From Limnephilus marmoratus (lineage: Eukaryota > Arthropoda > Insecta > Trichoptera > Limnephilidae), in NCBI GenBank assembly GCA_917880885.1, contig OU862917.1, positions 30,244,104-30,308,103 of the forward strand: 64,000 bases of DNA. The letters run 5' to 3'. Positions 34,243-46,160 of this stretch are shown here, in pieces. How positions within the stretch are numbered: the first letter of the stretch is position 1; each line of letters starts with the position of its first letter. The notes below the pieces were generated by a model. The model worked only from the letters and a program-made list of their open reading frames with translations, did not search any database and was not told the origin of the DNA. The translations under genes and the position numbers were made by a program.

Positions 34243-34394
34243 CAAGCGATAAAGAGGTAGGTAGGTACAAAAATGATTCTGTATTCATGCATAAATGAAT
34301 TAAAGGGGTGAAGATACATCAGTGAAGAACTAGGTTCAGTGAACATGCTTTAGCGGCCCGTTCATATACATTTTCTGTGAATGGCTATCCTTTT

Positions 34395-34535
34395 CATAAG
34401 CGGAGGTAGGATTATATGTGAATACCGCATTAGAGTTCCAACTGCTATCAAGTGAGATTATGACTTCCCCAATTGGGGTATGTTGTGAGGCTGAGGGTAA
34501 GTGGGGAGGGGAAAGAGATGGAGTAGGGGTATAAT
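34395..34535 (-). mobile_element. SINE A, 3' fragment
   Basis: GTGAATACCGCATTAGAGTT, CCCCAATTGGGGTATGTTG and GTGGGGAGGGG are the reverse of the 3' end of SINE A. Confidence 0.6.
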
Positions 34536-34689
34536 ACATAAATTTCTTTCTTAGAAATTTAGACATATATTTTTTATACTTAACTACTTTCAGCTTCACG
34601 AATCCCACAATTATAATACCCCGTGATTTTACGTGGTTCTGCGCTGGTGATACGGGTATTTTCACGGCCAAAAGTATTGTCGTGATTTA

Positions 34690-34795
34690 TTTTTGGGTTA
34701 TTACTGAAAATTATGCATCTGCCCTGATGATGGACCCTGTAATGCTGTACGAAACGTTGACTAAAGAAGGAGAAGAAATACCCCAAAAATAAATG
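34690..34795. repeat. Retroelement-tail-like sequence
   Basis: GCCCTGATGATGGACC, then CGAAACGTTGACTAAAGAAG, is repeated with changes at 50989-51062. CTGATGA...CGAAAC phrases of this kind are frequent beside insect retroelements, and the class is uncertain. Confidence 0.35.
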
Positions 34796-35384
34796 ACGAT
34801 AGTACGGATATGATTAATATTCTATATTGTAAGAACTTCTCTTTTACTGTAGTTTTGATCTTGCTAAATTAACAAATCAAGACATCCATGGCAGGGAGTT
34901 AAACCCCTTTGCTTAGTATCTACCGAGATAGGACGCATTTGTTTTTTAAATTATTGTTGTTTTTTAGGAGAAACAATATGCTACAGACAAATCATTTTGA
35001 AGAAGACGCTTTGAACGTATTTATGCACACCGATGGTATCAAAAGTTTGTAACACCCGCCTGCGGTCACATCTTATTCCACAAATGCCCAAATGCACTTA
35101 ATGACATTTATCAATAATTCCGTTTAGTATTCAGATTCGCCATTCAATTCGTCAATAATTTTTTTTTCATTCTTCAGCTTCCTAACAAAAACAAAATTTA
35201 TTTTTGATCCATACCATCGGCCACTGATCCCACTGCTACTCGTCGCACAGGGTCACGTGATACGCGCTCTGTCTCGTCTGTATGCTGGATCGGGATGGAG
35301 TGCGTTTAACGTGACCCGTTGGGCTGTACCCAACTGGCCAATAGAGACGTGTGGTTGAATTTTTTTATTCACTTTTTTTTTAGT

Positions 35385-35640
35385 CCCTTTGACTTCTCCA
35401 GCCGTACTCTCTCGGAACATTGCCTTGCACCGCAGTGGGAGGGATGGATTCGTACGTCCGTCACTCCTTGACACACTGAACCCCAGATGCCTACCCACCC
35501 CTAATACCCTTTCCTTCCCAGAACTTCCTCTCTTCTCTTTCCTATAAAGACCCTTCACACAGCATCCCCAAAGATGACATAGGCCCTGAGGGGAATTGTT
35601 TTCCTCAGGGTCTCCTGTGTGGAGCTAATGAGAAAAAACG
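35385..35640 (-). repeat. Family B retroposon, partial
   Basis: CACCGCAGTGGGAGGGATGG, CGTACGTCCGTCACTCC, CACACAGCATCCCCAAAGAT and TCCTGTGTGGAGCTAATG match B in reverse, including its 3' end. Confidence 0.65.
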
Positions 35641-35904
35641 GCAACACTTTCCTTTAAAACATATGTACCTAAGTATGTCATTATAGGTACTTTCAGACAT
35701 ATTGCACTGTCTACTTCTTCTGGTGCACTCTCCTATCGGAGGTTGACGATCGTCAAGGCAATCAGTAAAATTCTCTCGTTCCAGTGACGAAGGTTTCGAA
35801 GCCATCACATTCGGACGGTATTTTCCTCTACTCTTACATCAATTTTGGCAGGATCGTCAGTTTGATAATCTTGTACTTGTCGCTCCTGACGATGTTTTTC
35901 TGTC

Positions 35905-36062
35905 CGGAACCAGTGACTATGCCATCCCCAATGGGAGTATGTTGTGAGACTGACCAAAGTGGAAAAGAAGGAGATGGGACGTGTGAAGGACGGAAAGTAC
36001 CTGTCTCTTCAGATACATCTAAAGCCATTTCAGGCAACGTTTCAATTCTAAATGGTTATCCT
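35905..36062 (-). mobile_element. SINE A, partial
   Basis: ACCAGTGACTATGCCATCCC, then GCCATTTCAGGCAACGTTTC and AATTCTAAATGGTTATCCTT are the reverse of the SINE A body. Confidence 0.6.
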
Positions 36063-36769
36063 TAACTGCAGCATAATGAGAGTACCTATTTACCGTATTC
36101 TGAGTTAAAATTACTCAACAATGTGAAAAAGAAAAAAGAGTTTCTCATATTGATGTCCAAGAAGCTGAAGTTTTCTCGTATTGATGCCCAAGAAACTGAA
36201 GTTTTCTCATATTGATATCTAGATCAATTTCAAATGTTTTGTGTAATGCCATATTTAGGAGAACAAAAAATTTGCAGACACCAAAAAAACGGGACATGTA
36301 ATGGCGAAAGAGGTATTGCATGTTCCCAATGCAAATTTCAGGTAAAAAGGGTTAACAATAAACATTTGCCATTATTTTTCCAAAAGAATATACCATTCAT
36401 TTACATAAATAGAAAGTATTTAAAGACAATTTATGATTCTACTAAAACAGTCTCGTAAATAAAGCAATTTCATTTGTACTTAAAATCCTTAAAATATGTA
36501 GGTACCAATAATAATTGCTTTTAGCCGAAGTGTTTGCAAATTTCGAACACATTTTATACCATGGGTCAGGTGTGGTAAACCCAAGATTCGTGGGTATTTT
36601 ATATTTAATGACTATATATTAGATTGGGCTTAGTTCGCTTAATTGGGTTGTTTGTTGTTTTTCTTTTCCCGGAATTGCAACAAGCAGGCAAGTAAGTACG
36701 TAGGCACTTAATTGTTCACCATTAATTAAGAATGTATGCAGGTATCTACCAAATTCCTTGATTTTTACA

Positions 36770-37125
36770 ATTATTATAAGCAATAATTATCAGCCTGAAA
36801 CACTCATCCACATTGAAAAATCTTCCGAGAAAAGATACATGACGCCAACGGGACTTGAACCCGTGCCCTTCTGATTGCCGGTCAGCTGCTCTCCCAATTG
36901 AGCTATGGCGGCTTATCTTATACCCGCCAAATGATTCAATATATACTAGTGTTTCGTTCAACAATTACTGCTTATTATATTTTTTCCACCTGAAAACAAC
37001 CAACTTTATTTTTGTGAGAGAGACATTGTTAGTGTTAAATCCGTCGCTAGGTGGCGTCGAGACAAATTATGTCTTTATTGGGGAAATACTTAAACTTGTC
37101 AAATATTAATTATTATTTTTTAATT
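36770..37125. mobile_element. Element H, third copy
   Basis: Same flanks as 9550-9890: GCCTGAAACACTCATCCACA, the tRNA-like sequence, TATACCCGCCAAATGATTCA, AGTGTTAAATCC and GGTGGCGTCGAGACAAATTA. It runs into the palindrome at 37134. Confidence 0.65.
36841..36912 (-). tRNA. tRNA-like sequence, variant of the 9.6 kb copies
   Basis: The 72 nt form a cloverleaf with the same acceptor, T arm and anticodon loop (CCGGCAA) as 9609-9680. The D loop differs and the anticodon stem is GCTGA/TCAGA. Positions 28-42 and 29-41 changed on both sides, so pairing is kept, while 27-43 is G-A. C33 is again atypical. It sits inside element H, so function is uncertain. Confidence 0.5.
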
Positions 37126-37133
37126 CTTAAATG

Positions 37134-37235
37134 ACGTTTAAGACAAGATTTTTATGCATAGCACAAAGGGTTACAATTATTGCTTATAATAATTGTAACC
37201 CTTTGTGCTATGCATAAAAATCTTGTCTTAAACGT
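37134..37235. repeat. Perfect palindrome, 48-bp arms, 6-nt loop
   Basis: 37134-37181 and 37188-37235 are exact inverse complements around GCTTAT. The arm contains AAGACAAGATTTTTATGCAT, the same sequence that borders element H at 9500 and 9910, so this looks like an inverted doubling of the end of H. Confidence 0.85.
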
Positions 37236-37280
37236 TAGTTTAACAATTAAAAATAATAACCTTGATTTTTGTGTATCGGG

Positions 37281-37525
37281 GTGAAATAAATTCTCAGTAT
37301 CGTCCTGGTGAAAGAAGACAGTTCAGAATTGAAACATTGCTTGAAATAGCTTTAGCTGTGTTTGGGGACCAGATTTGAATAGTCAGGGACTCCCCAAACC
37401 TTCCTCTTTCACGTCACTTTCCTTCTGCCTTTCAACAAACCTCAATTGGGGATACCATAGTCTTGGCTCCAGACGTAGGCGGTTGCGAGCGGTTAGGACT
37501 ATTTTAAGGTATTCACATAAAAAAG
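37281..37525 (+). mobile_element. SINE A, 3' two-thirds
   Basis: CTCAGTATCGTCCTGGTGAA, CAGAATTGAAACATTGCTTG, GGTATTCACATAAAA. The tRNA-like head is absent. Confidence 0.65.
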
Positions 37526-37799
37526 AAAGGGATCGGACGTTTTTAAAGAATACAACATTATGCAAAATTACGTTGCAATGGCTCATCTTTCGTTTATTTT
37601 AACCCCGTGAATATAGTCATAGTATTTGATGCGCAGCGGAATTTAGTTTTTTTTTATGAATAAAACATTTGTTTATTCGAGAAGGTACCTGCTGATATGC
37701 ACAAAACATTATTATAATGTAGTCATCAAATATTTAAAGAAAGGATGAAAACGAGCATTTGAAAATGCAGTTGATACATCCTCAGACTTTTTGAGTAAA

Positions 37800-38061
37800 T
37801 GTGAAAACCTCACAAGAGTTCCAGCTGCTCCCGTTTGGAGTCATTGAGACTATGGCATCCCCAATTGGTTGTGTTGTGAAGCTGAAAGTAGTGGGGAGGG
37901 GTAGGCGATGCGGAAGAGGGAGGTGGGGAGTACCTGACTATTCAGATCTGGTAACCAAACACGGCTAAAGCCATTTCAAGCAACGTTTCAATTCTGAATG
38001 GTGGTCTTACATTAGGGCGATACTGGGAGTATCTTCCACTCTGGAACGTACCGCAAATGTA
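37800..38061 (-). mobile_element. SINE A, body, interrupted
   Basis: In reverse: GGCATCCCCAATTGG, GCAACGTTTCAATTCTGAAT, GGGCGATACTGGGAGTATCT. Its 5' head continues at 38393-38512 across a family B insertion. Confidence 0.65.
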
Positions 38062-38392
38062 CTATTTTTTTACATTAATTCCACGCAGGAGGCGCTGATG
38101 AAAATAATTTCTCTCAGACCTATGTAATATTTGGGGATGATGTGTGGAGGGCCTTTTAACGAAGGGAAGGACAGGAAGTTCTGGGAAGGAAAGGTATGAG
38201 AGGTGGGTAGGAATCTGGGGTTCAGTGTGTCCAGGTCATCCGCCGCCAAGACCTGGACAAACCTCACCCCAAGAACCCGGGCACCTCTGCCAAACGTAGC
38301 GAACGACTTGGGGTGACCTATGGCAGAGGTGTTGGTTATCCAATAAATGGTTCCCGGGGCGGCGGTACCCATTCCCGCCTCCCAAATTGTAC
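38062..38392 (+). mobile_element. Family B retroposon splitting a SINE A
   Basis: It runs from TTTTTTTACATTAATTCCACGC to GGCGGTACCCATTCCCGCCT and CCCAAATT, with an internal deletion compared with 26540-27008. It lies within the AT-rich linker of the SINE. Confidence 0.65.
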
Positions 38393-38512
38393 CTATATTA
38401 TTTTAAATGAATTAATTGTGAAATAATTCAAATACAATTTATTTTGGGCACGCCGGGATTCTATCCTGTGACCTTCGGATTGCGAGTCAAGAGCCTCGAC
38501 CACGGAGGGCCT
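38393..38512 (-). mobile_element. SINE A, tRNA-like 5' head
   Basis: In reverse: AAATACAATTTATTTTGGGC, then CACGCCGGGATTCTATCCTG (degenerate B box) and TTGCGAGTCAAGAGCCTCGA (the A-box side), as at 15361-15420. Confidence 0.6.
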
Positions 38513-40705
38513 CAATTTTCGACTTCCAATTTTCAACTTTCAATTTGTTTATCTTCAAGACACGACCTCAATTTTTGGTGTGAAGACTAGTCTTCAGATT
38601 CTGTATATCAATCGAGACTATATTTCGATATAGATCAACGCTAAAACATATGTTTAAAAATTATGACATTTAAAATTCATATTACTGTGACTAAAGTTCC
38701 ATTGCAGAACTGTAATTTTTAGAGCTCTTCATCCAAAATGATCGATTTTTAAGAGAAAAATAAATGTTCTTAGGATAATATATCGATTTACAAACATATG
38801 TGGAACGATAAAGTTAATAAATTAACAAAACAATTAAAGATTAAAGAGTGCGGTTACCATAGAATACTTCAGTAGCTGAAACAATTAATGTAATGCGTAA
38901 AATAGATGTAAGTAAACGTTTCCCTTCCGTCAGTCATTGTCCTCAGTCAGTCAGTCAGTCTCAGTCTCAGTCGTCAGTCATTCTCTCCGAGCTGAGAAGC
39001 TCACCAACCGTCCTACTCAACGCAATCTGCTAAAAACTATTAGTTCTGAGAACAATTAAGTAGACCTTGCATCCAAAAAAGTGCGTTTCTAATTATCTTT
39101 TTAAATGAAAATCCAAATTTTCTCTGAAATCACAAGATTTGTAAGCCTAATTATTTCACGTAACATTTTTTTAATTTCAATTATGGAAATTAATTAATTA
39201 AGTTAGTTTGTTAAATTAATTCATTTCTAAAGAAATTTCACTATCTCAATGGTAATTATTTTTTCAAACTTTCTGAAGAAGTCCTATAGTAATGCTTAGG
39301 GGGCATACGTTAATTATGTGAGCTTAAAAGTTGAGGGGGGAGTCCAGCAAAATCTCACGTTACTTGAAAACAAAATACGAAGGGGCCCAAATTTATCTCA
39401 CCAAGGGGGGGGGGTCCAGATTGGAAGAAAAACTGCACACGTAATTAATGTATGCCCCCTTAGGTATTCCGGTTTGACGGCTTGTAACAGGAATCACGAC
39501 ATATGAACTTAGGTGGGATAACATGTATCCAACAAGGCCACCATATTAAACCGGAACCGGAACGTAACGAACAAATTTACAGGCAAAAAAAACGAGTGTG
39601 CTTTAGACCACACGACTGAAGTAAAATTTCTTTAGCTACATCTATACGATAGGAAGAGAGAAAAAATATGCGCGCGCACTGCTCTCTCTTGCCCCTACAG
39701 TGTGATATAGACAAGAGGCCTGCACTGTGTCTTAGATATACGAAACGTAGCTGGTTATGAGAGAAAGAAAATGTGTGCTCGCACCTCTTTCTCTTGCCCC
39801 TACAGTAATATACGAAACTCTCTCTCTTTCCATCTTCACTAACTTATATCTCCTTCTCAACTACCGTTCGCCTCGCTTTTCGTAACGCTCTCGTCACGCA
39901 TTCACCAGCTTACTCCCCAAGTCAAGCGTGCGTAAAAAACTTTTACTTCAAAAATGTTCGATTTAAAACTGGACTTCTCTACGCGCAATCAAAAATTCAT
40001 CATTTCATTGGTTGGCAACTTCTGCAAAAACTTCTAACGGTTTGTAAAGAGTTGCGCATTTAAATATTGGGAATGTGCTGTCTTTTATGCAAAATTTGTT
40101 ACTTCGTGTTCACTTCTCGAGCACCGTGTCCGAACACCTTTCATCCCCTTCTCTCCAAACAGATCAACACACATCTGCAAAGGATGGACCATCGATAATG
40201 ACCGGTTCGGCCGGAAGGTTCGTCAACGTGTACCTACATAGACGCCATTAGGTGTTGACGACCTTCCGTTATCCCTGAAGATTTATGGCCCCAAGCCTTT
40301 GCGGATTTTCAGAATTTCCTGAAGGGTTGTTGGTACGGAGATGTAAATGGGGTCTGGGGTCTGGGGTCGGGCGGATTCCAGGCGGCATGGCATGCAAATT
40401 TTTGGAAACGCAAAATGGATATCCCTTATCCTACCTGCTGTCCCATGTCTGCAATCTGGAAAGCTAACAAATGAGAATTCCGTTGTACAAGAATCAAAAT
40501 TCGAAAATATCTACCAAAGTACACGGTGGTTAATTTTCATCCCGTTGTATAACTGGCCCTTGATGGTGTTTCTCATCAGAAAACTAACTTTGCATGTATT
40601 GTAAAAAAACTGTTAATTGAATAAAGTGTACCTTAAGATGGAATGTCGGTAAATAAGGACCCCACATTCCGAGTTTCTAATTTCTACTTATATAACATGC
40701 ATACG
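38513..40705. other. Gene-free DNA with simple repeats
   Basis: It contains a CAGT/TCAG-rich simple repeat (38935-38985), the MITE at 39299-39459, and CT-rich stretches (39670-39830) with CTCTTGCCCCTACAGT repeated at 39686 and 39788. The frames at 40285-40467 and 40347-40604 have no recognisable domain. Confidence 0.4.
39299..39459. mobile_element. Harbinger-like MITE (family P) with TTA duplication
   Basis: The ends GGGGGCATACGTTAATTATG and GTAATTAATGTATGCCCCC are inverted and flanked by TTA on both sides (39296 and 39460). The same family is at 32533-32659. Confidence 0.7.
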
Positions 40706-41129
40706 ACTCCAGATACTAATATCTACAGCCTGTATGTCGGACGAATATCTACTGCTCATACGATGAACTAATATCTACGAACTTCAGAGTGTTGACTAAT
40801 ATCTACAGAACTAAGGTCGGACGAATATCTATGACGGTCCCAGTGTTGACTAATATCTACAGAGCATAGGTTGAACTAATATCTACAGAGCGTAGGTTGG
40901 ACTAATCAGCTAAATGTGTCAAATAGTCCGATATTAGGGATTTTTAAATACATACTTACATAAATTAAGTTTTTTAAACTGCATACGCAATATTACGTTA
41001 TTCCAATATGCTATACATAATTGCAACCTCTGCCAGTGCTGTAGATATTCGTCAACACTTTGGTTCTCATAGATATTAGTTCGATTTTTTCAGTTTTTGG
41101 AATTCCTGTAGATATTAGTAGACGCCTCC
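40706..41129. repeat. Left arm of a 5.86-kb inverted repeat
   Basis: Its inverse is at 46161-46566. The arm contains at least seven degenerate units of about 26-30 nt, each with AATATCTAC or AATATCTAT followed by variable GC-richer bases (for example GTTGACT and GTCGGACG), and ends at TAGTAGACGCCTCC. Confidence 0.75.
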
Positions 41130-41394
41130 CATGCATACTGCCTTTGAACACTTCGAGTTTTTAAGCTCTTTAAAAATATTAATTTATTATTTTTGAAGAT
41201 AATCTCTCTGCAGAGACTCTGAATTGAAAATGTAATTATGTGAAATTCCTGCGGTCTGCTCCAAAAGTTATAAAAAAAACACACACCCCTCCCTAAGACA
41301 GGCGATCGATAAGGATTAATAGGATAAGTTTCCGTAACTTCTCATCGTTTCAAGGACAACAACTGCAGATTGCTAACGTACAAACAACAGTTGA

Positions 41395-41735
41395 AGTCGA
41401 ATATATCAAGAACGGTTCCATGCCAACTCAGAACCACCTCAGAAAGATCATTAAAAGCTATTAAAAAAAATAATTTTAAAATAGCCGGTAACCCTAACCT
41501 AACTTAACCTATTTAACCATTTTTTAATATTTTTTCATAGCTTTTAACGACCTTTCTGGGGTGGTTCTGAGTTGGTTTCGTTCCGAGTTGGCCGGTCGCC
41601 ATCAAGGGTTCCATACCAACTCAGAATGAAACCAACTCAGAACCACCTCAGAAAGGTCATTAAAAGCTATGAAACAATCATTTTAAAATAGCCGGTACTA
41701 ACCCTAACCTAACTTAACCTATTTAACCATTGACG
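41395..41735. repeat. Local direct/inverted duplication
   Basis: CCAACTCAGAACCACCTCAG and AAATAGCCGGTA...AACCTAACTTAACCT occur twice directly (about 41422 and 41634), with an inverted piece (GGGTGGTTCTGAGTTGG-like) between them. Telomere-like CCTAA units are included. Confidence 0.6.
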
Positions 41736-41859
41736 TAGTATATCTGATCGAAGTATTTAAACAATTTTTTTTTATCACCACTCTTAATGACCTTTCTGAA
41801 CTGTTACTTATTCGTTGGCGATCTGCAGTCATGCTAGGGAATGATGAGAAATTACCGAA

Positions 41860-42221
41860 AGTTATCCTGTCAATCCTAATCGATCGACCGTACCAGGGGG
41901 CGATCTCTTTTTGATGCTCCAAGCATACAGAAAATCAATGCCAAAAACATTCTAGTACATCACCACAAAAATGATTCAGAGGCAGACACCTCACATGCTC
42001 ATAAAACCATAGCCAAACAAACAGACATGCTTAATATACCAAAGTGTAACTCTTCATTTGGACAAAGAAGTTCGGAATTTTTAGCAGTAAAGTTATACAA
42101 CAAACTCCCACTTAGTATCAAACAAATTAGAACAAAAAATAGCTACATTAAGGACATTAAATGTTGGCTGAAGGAACTATCGGAAAATGAACTTACTAGT
42201 ATATTTAAAACATCGTCATAG
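41860..42221 (+). pseudogene. Non-LTR retrotransposon C-terminal relic
   Basis: Only the last 64 codons (42027-42221) stay open. They read SSEFLAVKLYNKLPLSIKQI followed by a KxWLKEL-like end, the usual tail of LINE reverse transcriptases (compare 8583-9005). Upstream sequence is out of frame. It is non-functional. Confidence 0.55.
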
Positions 42222-42555
42222 AAGTTTCTGGAAAACCTTACCCGAACAACGAAGTTAAACCATAGAAGTCGCTGAAAACGTATCCAAAGCATAGTCCCCT
42301 TCAGCACAGGATCTCCTAGTGAGGAGCACTACGAATATATTTTATATATGTATATAACTAACATGTTTGACATATAAATGTATAGTTACTAAATAAAAAA
42401 TGAAAAAAAATATGTTATAGGTATGATAAATATCAAAGTGTTTCTTTGAATGTTAGATGACGACAGATTTTTGGTCTATTTTAAATAAGTCGCGTTTTAT
42501 TCAATATTTACACAACAGTCGCTTACGCCTAATCATTTAGTTGTTTTTTTTTATA

Positions 42556-42955
42556 GGTATATCACACACGAGGTCGTGAAGAAAATAATTTTCCTCAGAG
42601 TCTATTTCATCTTTGGTAATGGTGTGTGGAAGGTCTTTTTAAGGAAAGGAAGGAGAAGAAGTTCTGGGAAGGAAAAGGTAGGGTATGAATCTGGGATCAC
42701 TGGGTCCAGAAATGTCAGACACATGAATCTATCCCACCAATTACGGTGCAAGGCGACGCGACGCGACGGGTCGAAAAAATACGGCTGGAGAGGTCAAAGG
42801 CCTCACTCAACTAGTTTCTCTCGATCCGACCCGCCACGCAGTAGGCGCATACGCCACCAAGGCCTAGACAAACCTCACCCCATGAATCAGGCACCCCTTC
42901 TAAGTCCCCAAACAAAACGAACCACTTGGAGTGCCCTATGGCAGAGGAATAGGAT
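42556..42955 (+). repeat. Family B retroposon
   Basis: Diverged copy: TCATCTTTGGTAATGGTGTG, GTTCTGGGAAGGAAAAGG, CCCGCCACGCAGTAGG and CCACTTGGAGTGCCCTATGG. The 127-codon frame (42576-42959) is a translation of this repeat and not a gene. Confidence 0.65.
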
Positions 42956-43019
42956 ATGATATCCTATAAACTTATCCATTGGATACATTGATATAAAGTA
43001 TATATATACATAAAGTCAA

Positions 43020-43550
43020 GTAATTCTAATTCTCTTTTTATAACACGTGTACAACATTGGATTTTTGAAAGGGGACGAACGCACTTTAAAGAATTCATGA
43101 GTTCTAACACTACATTTTAATTATTAATTTTTGCATTTCAAAATTTTAATTTCCATTTGTATTTCTATTTTACTTTAAAATGTTGTTATTTTTTTCTCTT
43201 AGTTTTTCACTAAATTTATATATGTTTTTAATTTTGATTTATATAATTATATGTTTTAATTTATACAGAACACTTGAGTTCTTAACATTTAATTTTTATT
43301 ATTAATTTTTGTATTTCAAAATTTGAATTTGAATTTTCATTTTTACTTTTCTTTAAAATATGGTCTTTTTTTTTCTTTAGTTTTAAGTATTTCTTAATAT
43401 TTTTTGAAATGTTAAAATATTAAATGTACGACTACCACAACACGGGCTTAGCCTAGTGTGGTAGCCAAAAAAAACCCAAATATCTGTTACTAATAAAAAA
43501 TATATGAAATAAAAAAAAATAAAAAAAATAAAAAAAAAATATATATATCT
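43020..43550 (+). repeat. Possible LINE 3' tail
   Basis: Two diverged copies of a TTTTTATTATTAATTTTTGT-like block (43110 and 43290) are followed by CACAACACGGGCTTAGCCTA and an (ATAAAA)n-like tail. The layout suits a retroelement 3' end. No protein is visible. Confidence 0.35.
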
Positions 43551-44560
43551 CTATGATTGGATAATGAAAATTAATTTAACTCGTACCCGCCTCCCAAATT
43601 ATAAACAAGCTAGATTAGTAACAAATTTCGTCAGAGGTGGGTATTTTTTATATCGCCTAAGGAATCTTTTGACAGGAAATAAGCACATTTTTTACATATC
43701 AGTTTAAAATCTGAAACATATGTATAATCAAACAAAATACTCGTTCTTACATAATTTTATCTATTTTGACATAAAAAAAATATGCTGAGAAGACTTGTGA
43801 TAACTTCCAGACCGATAGATAACCTCTGTTTCGTATGCAATCATTTTACTTACATTATTTAGAAATGCTTTAACAACTAACAAACCACAAATATGAACAA
43901 TAAATAATGACAGGTTTTTGCTTCTAGGCCCTGCCGGCGGCTTTTGGTTCGACTTCACCCAGTTTAAGTGTCGGTGGCCATTTTATAAATCCGATTAAAA
44001 CTGGTTTCAAAAATAGCCGGTTCCTCGGATCCACTGTGATCCAGTGACAGCTAGTCGCCGGGACAAAGTAACCATGACAGGCAATGACGCCATATATGTA
44101 ATATATAGCCGCGTGATACTATTATTTAAAAAAAATGAAAATGAAACTAATTTAAAAAAAAAAAAAAACTAACAATCAACTAATTTCAAAAAACTGAAAA
44201 TGTAAGTAACAATTTTTTAAAATATGTAACTAAATTTAAGAAATAGCCAAGATCACATGGACGAATAAATAAATAAACAAAATAACCAAATAATTTATAT
44301 TATAAATTACCAGATGTAACAGATCCGCGTATCATATCGCAAAACTATTTTATTAATTGTTAGAATAATTATTGCTCTCCAATGTGACTCATTGAGGAAT
44401 GATGCAACGCGTGTCGCCTGAAAAAGCACAAAAAATAGGTATATGAAAGAAAAGTATGCATGTAAAATAAGTTATGAAAATATATAAGTAACTACTAAAA
44501 AAGTTTCTCTGAAACGTTGTAGTTACGTTCTTAAGATAAATTTTGGCAATCTTGTCATAA

Positions 44561-44632
44561 TCCGGTATGGTCTAGTGGCTAGGATACCTGGCTCTCACCC
44601 AGGAGGCTCGGGTTCGATTCCCGGTACCGGAA
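44561..44632 (+). tRNA. tRNA-Glu (CTC)
   Basis: A canonical 72-nt tRNA. The acceptor stem TCCGGTA/TACCGGA is fully paired, with discriminator A. The D arm is GTCTAGTGGCTAGGAT, the anticodon arm is CCTGG-CTCTCAC-CCAGG with anticodon CTC (reads GAG, Glu) and U33 present, and the T arm is TCGGG-TTCGATT-CCCGG. A-box and B-box (GGTTCGATTCC) promoters are intact. A T-run 5-10 nt downstream serves as Pol III terminator. No intron. It lies inside the 40.7-46.6 kb inverted-repeat interval but shows no sign of decay. Confidence 0.95.
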
Positions 44633-44649
44633 ATATTTTTTGCTTTTTT

Positions 44650-46160
44650 TAAATTTTATTTTTAACCATTTCATTTTTATTTTGATCGATATTTTTTTTA
44701 TATGGCAATATGAAAAAATTATTTCGCTGAAACAACTCTACAGAAAAGTATAATATATTTTATTCTATAATTATTATTTGATACCGTATCGCAAGTACCT
44801 ACAATATGAAAAGAGAAAAAAAAAACGTGTTATTCTTATTTCTATGAAATTCCGAAATATAGTATTTAGTAGATATAAATATTAAAAACATTACATTTTA
44901 TTATGCATCCTACTTTCACGTGTTTTTTTTTTATCGTAGCCTTGAAAACATAAATACATAATGCATACGTGAAAGAAAGCTTAAACTATCTGGTAAAATC
45001 ACCCAACCATTCTCTTGCTTCAGCTCACCTCTAAAATAGCAGCAACCGTATCAAAAGCGTTTAAAAATTTACTGAAATATCGTCCAAGACGCTTTTGTAA
45101 TTTGCTAATATCGTGGGAGCAACAGGTATTTTTTCTTTCCCGCTGTAAGTAGATGGGTTTATTCTATTGAATGGTCATTGGAACATTGTTATACGTTATT
45201 TTTCGTGTCCATTATGAATGGTTTGAATATAGATATCCAGCTCAGTGTTGTCGATTGTTGCGAACGCTTTCTGGGTTACCGTCTTGTGTGGGAAAATGCA
45301 AAAATGGAGAATTGCAGGTTGTTCGATGATTATGTTCAATATTATTATTATTTCATCTTTGCCTTTTTCTCTGGGAATTATGTTTTTGGAGAAATGGGAC
45401 GAGTCTGCGTGAGAATATGTTACTGGTTCACACAAGTAGCGGAAATGTAACAGATGTGTAATTTATTGAATTTGAAAAGGGTGTGTGATTTTAGAAAATT
45501 AATGTAAAAATACATGGCTTTTATTTGCTAGTTAGTTTTGAAGTGGGGACATCTTCTCAATCCAAATGAATATAAGTTCCTACCTATCTAAGTACATACA
45601 GAATAGACTAGACAAGCGTTTTTTTTTTTAATAAGTACCTACCTGCCTAACTTTTAAAAAACATTTTCGGATTATATTTCATCATTTTTTTTATTATTTT
45701 GTACAATTAAATCAAAACTTACCTGATTACCTTAGTAAGGATATTTCTGTGACACCAGAGCTCACCGTTGTAAATATGAATTCGAATGTAGATTCTACAA
45801 TATAGGCGACGCGACGACGTCTAGAATTTTGTGATGTAAGTACAGGCGGATAACTAATGAATCTACACCACACAGAGAACTGAACTTCTTTTTATCTGAG
45901 ATTTTTGTTTTTTTTTTCATTCAAAGGGTTAAAAAAACTTTTGTAACCTGGTCTACGTTTGACGCATTTTAAATTACAATAAACATCCGATAGTAATCCC
46001 ATAGCAGTAGCAATCGTTTTTTTTTATTTGACCTTTTTTCTAAAAAAATTCAAACTTCGGATTTGATTTATTCGAAAACGTAAGCTCTAATCAAATAAAG
46101 GCATACCTACCACAAAATCGACTACAAATGTATTTTCTGCTTTAGTAGGTACCTACCTAT
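44650..46160. other. Gene-free DNA
   Basis: AT-rich. The 90-codon frame at 45178-45450 and its antisense frame have no recognised domain, no convincing splice context and no similar sequence elsewhere in the window. Confidence 0.4.

Noticed and set aside
40706..41129. A CRISPR-like array (short repeats with variable spacers)
   Set aside because: The genome is eukaryotic, units are degenerate, spacing is uneven, and the array is part of a terminal inverted repeat.
42576..42959. 127-codon open frame
   Set aside because: It is a translation of a family B retroposon. The same region in other copies is closed or in another frame.
45178..45450. 90-codon open frame with a Cys/Tyr/Phe-rich sequence
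   Set aside because: No domain, no splice or start context, AT-driven composition, and an equally long antisense frame.
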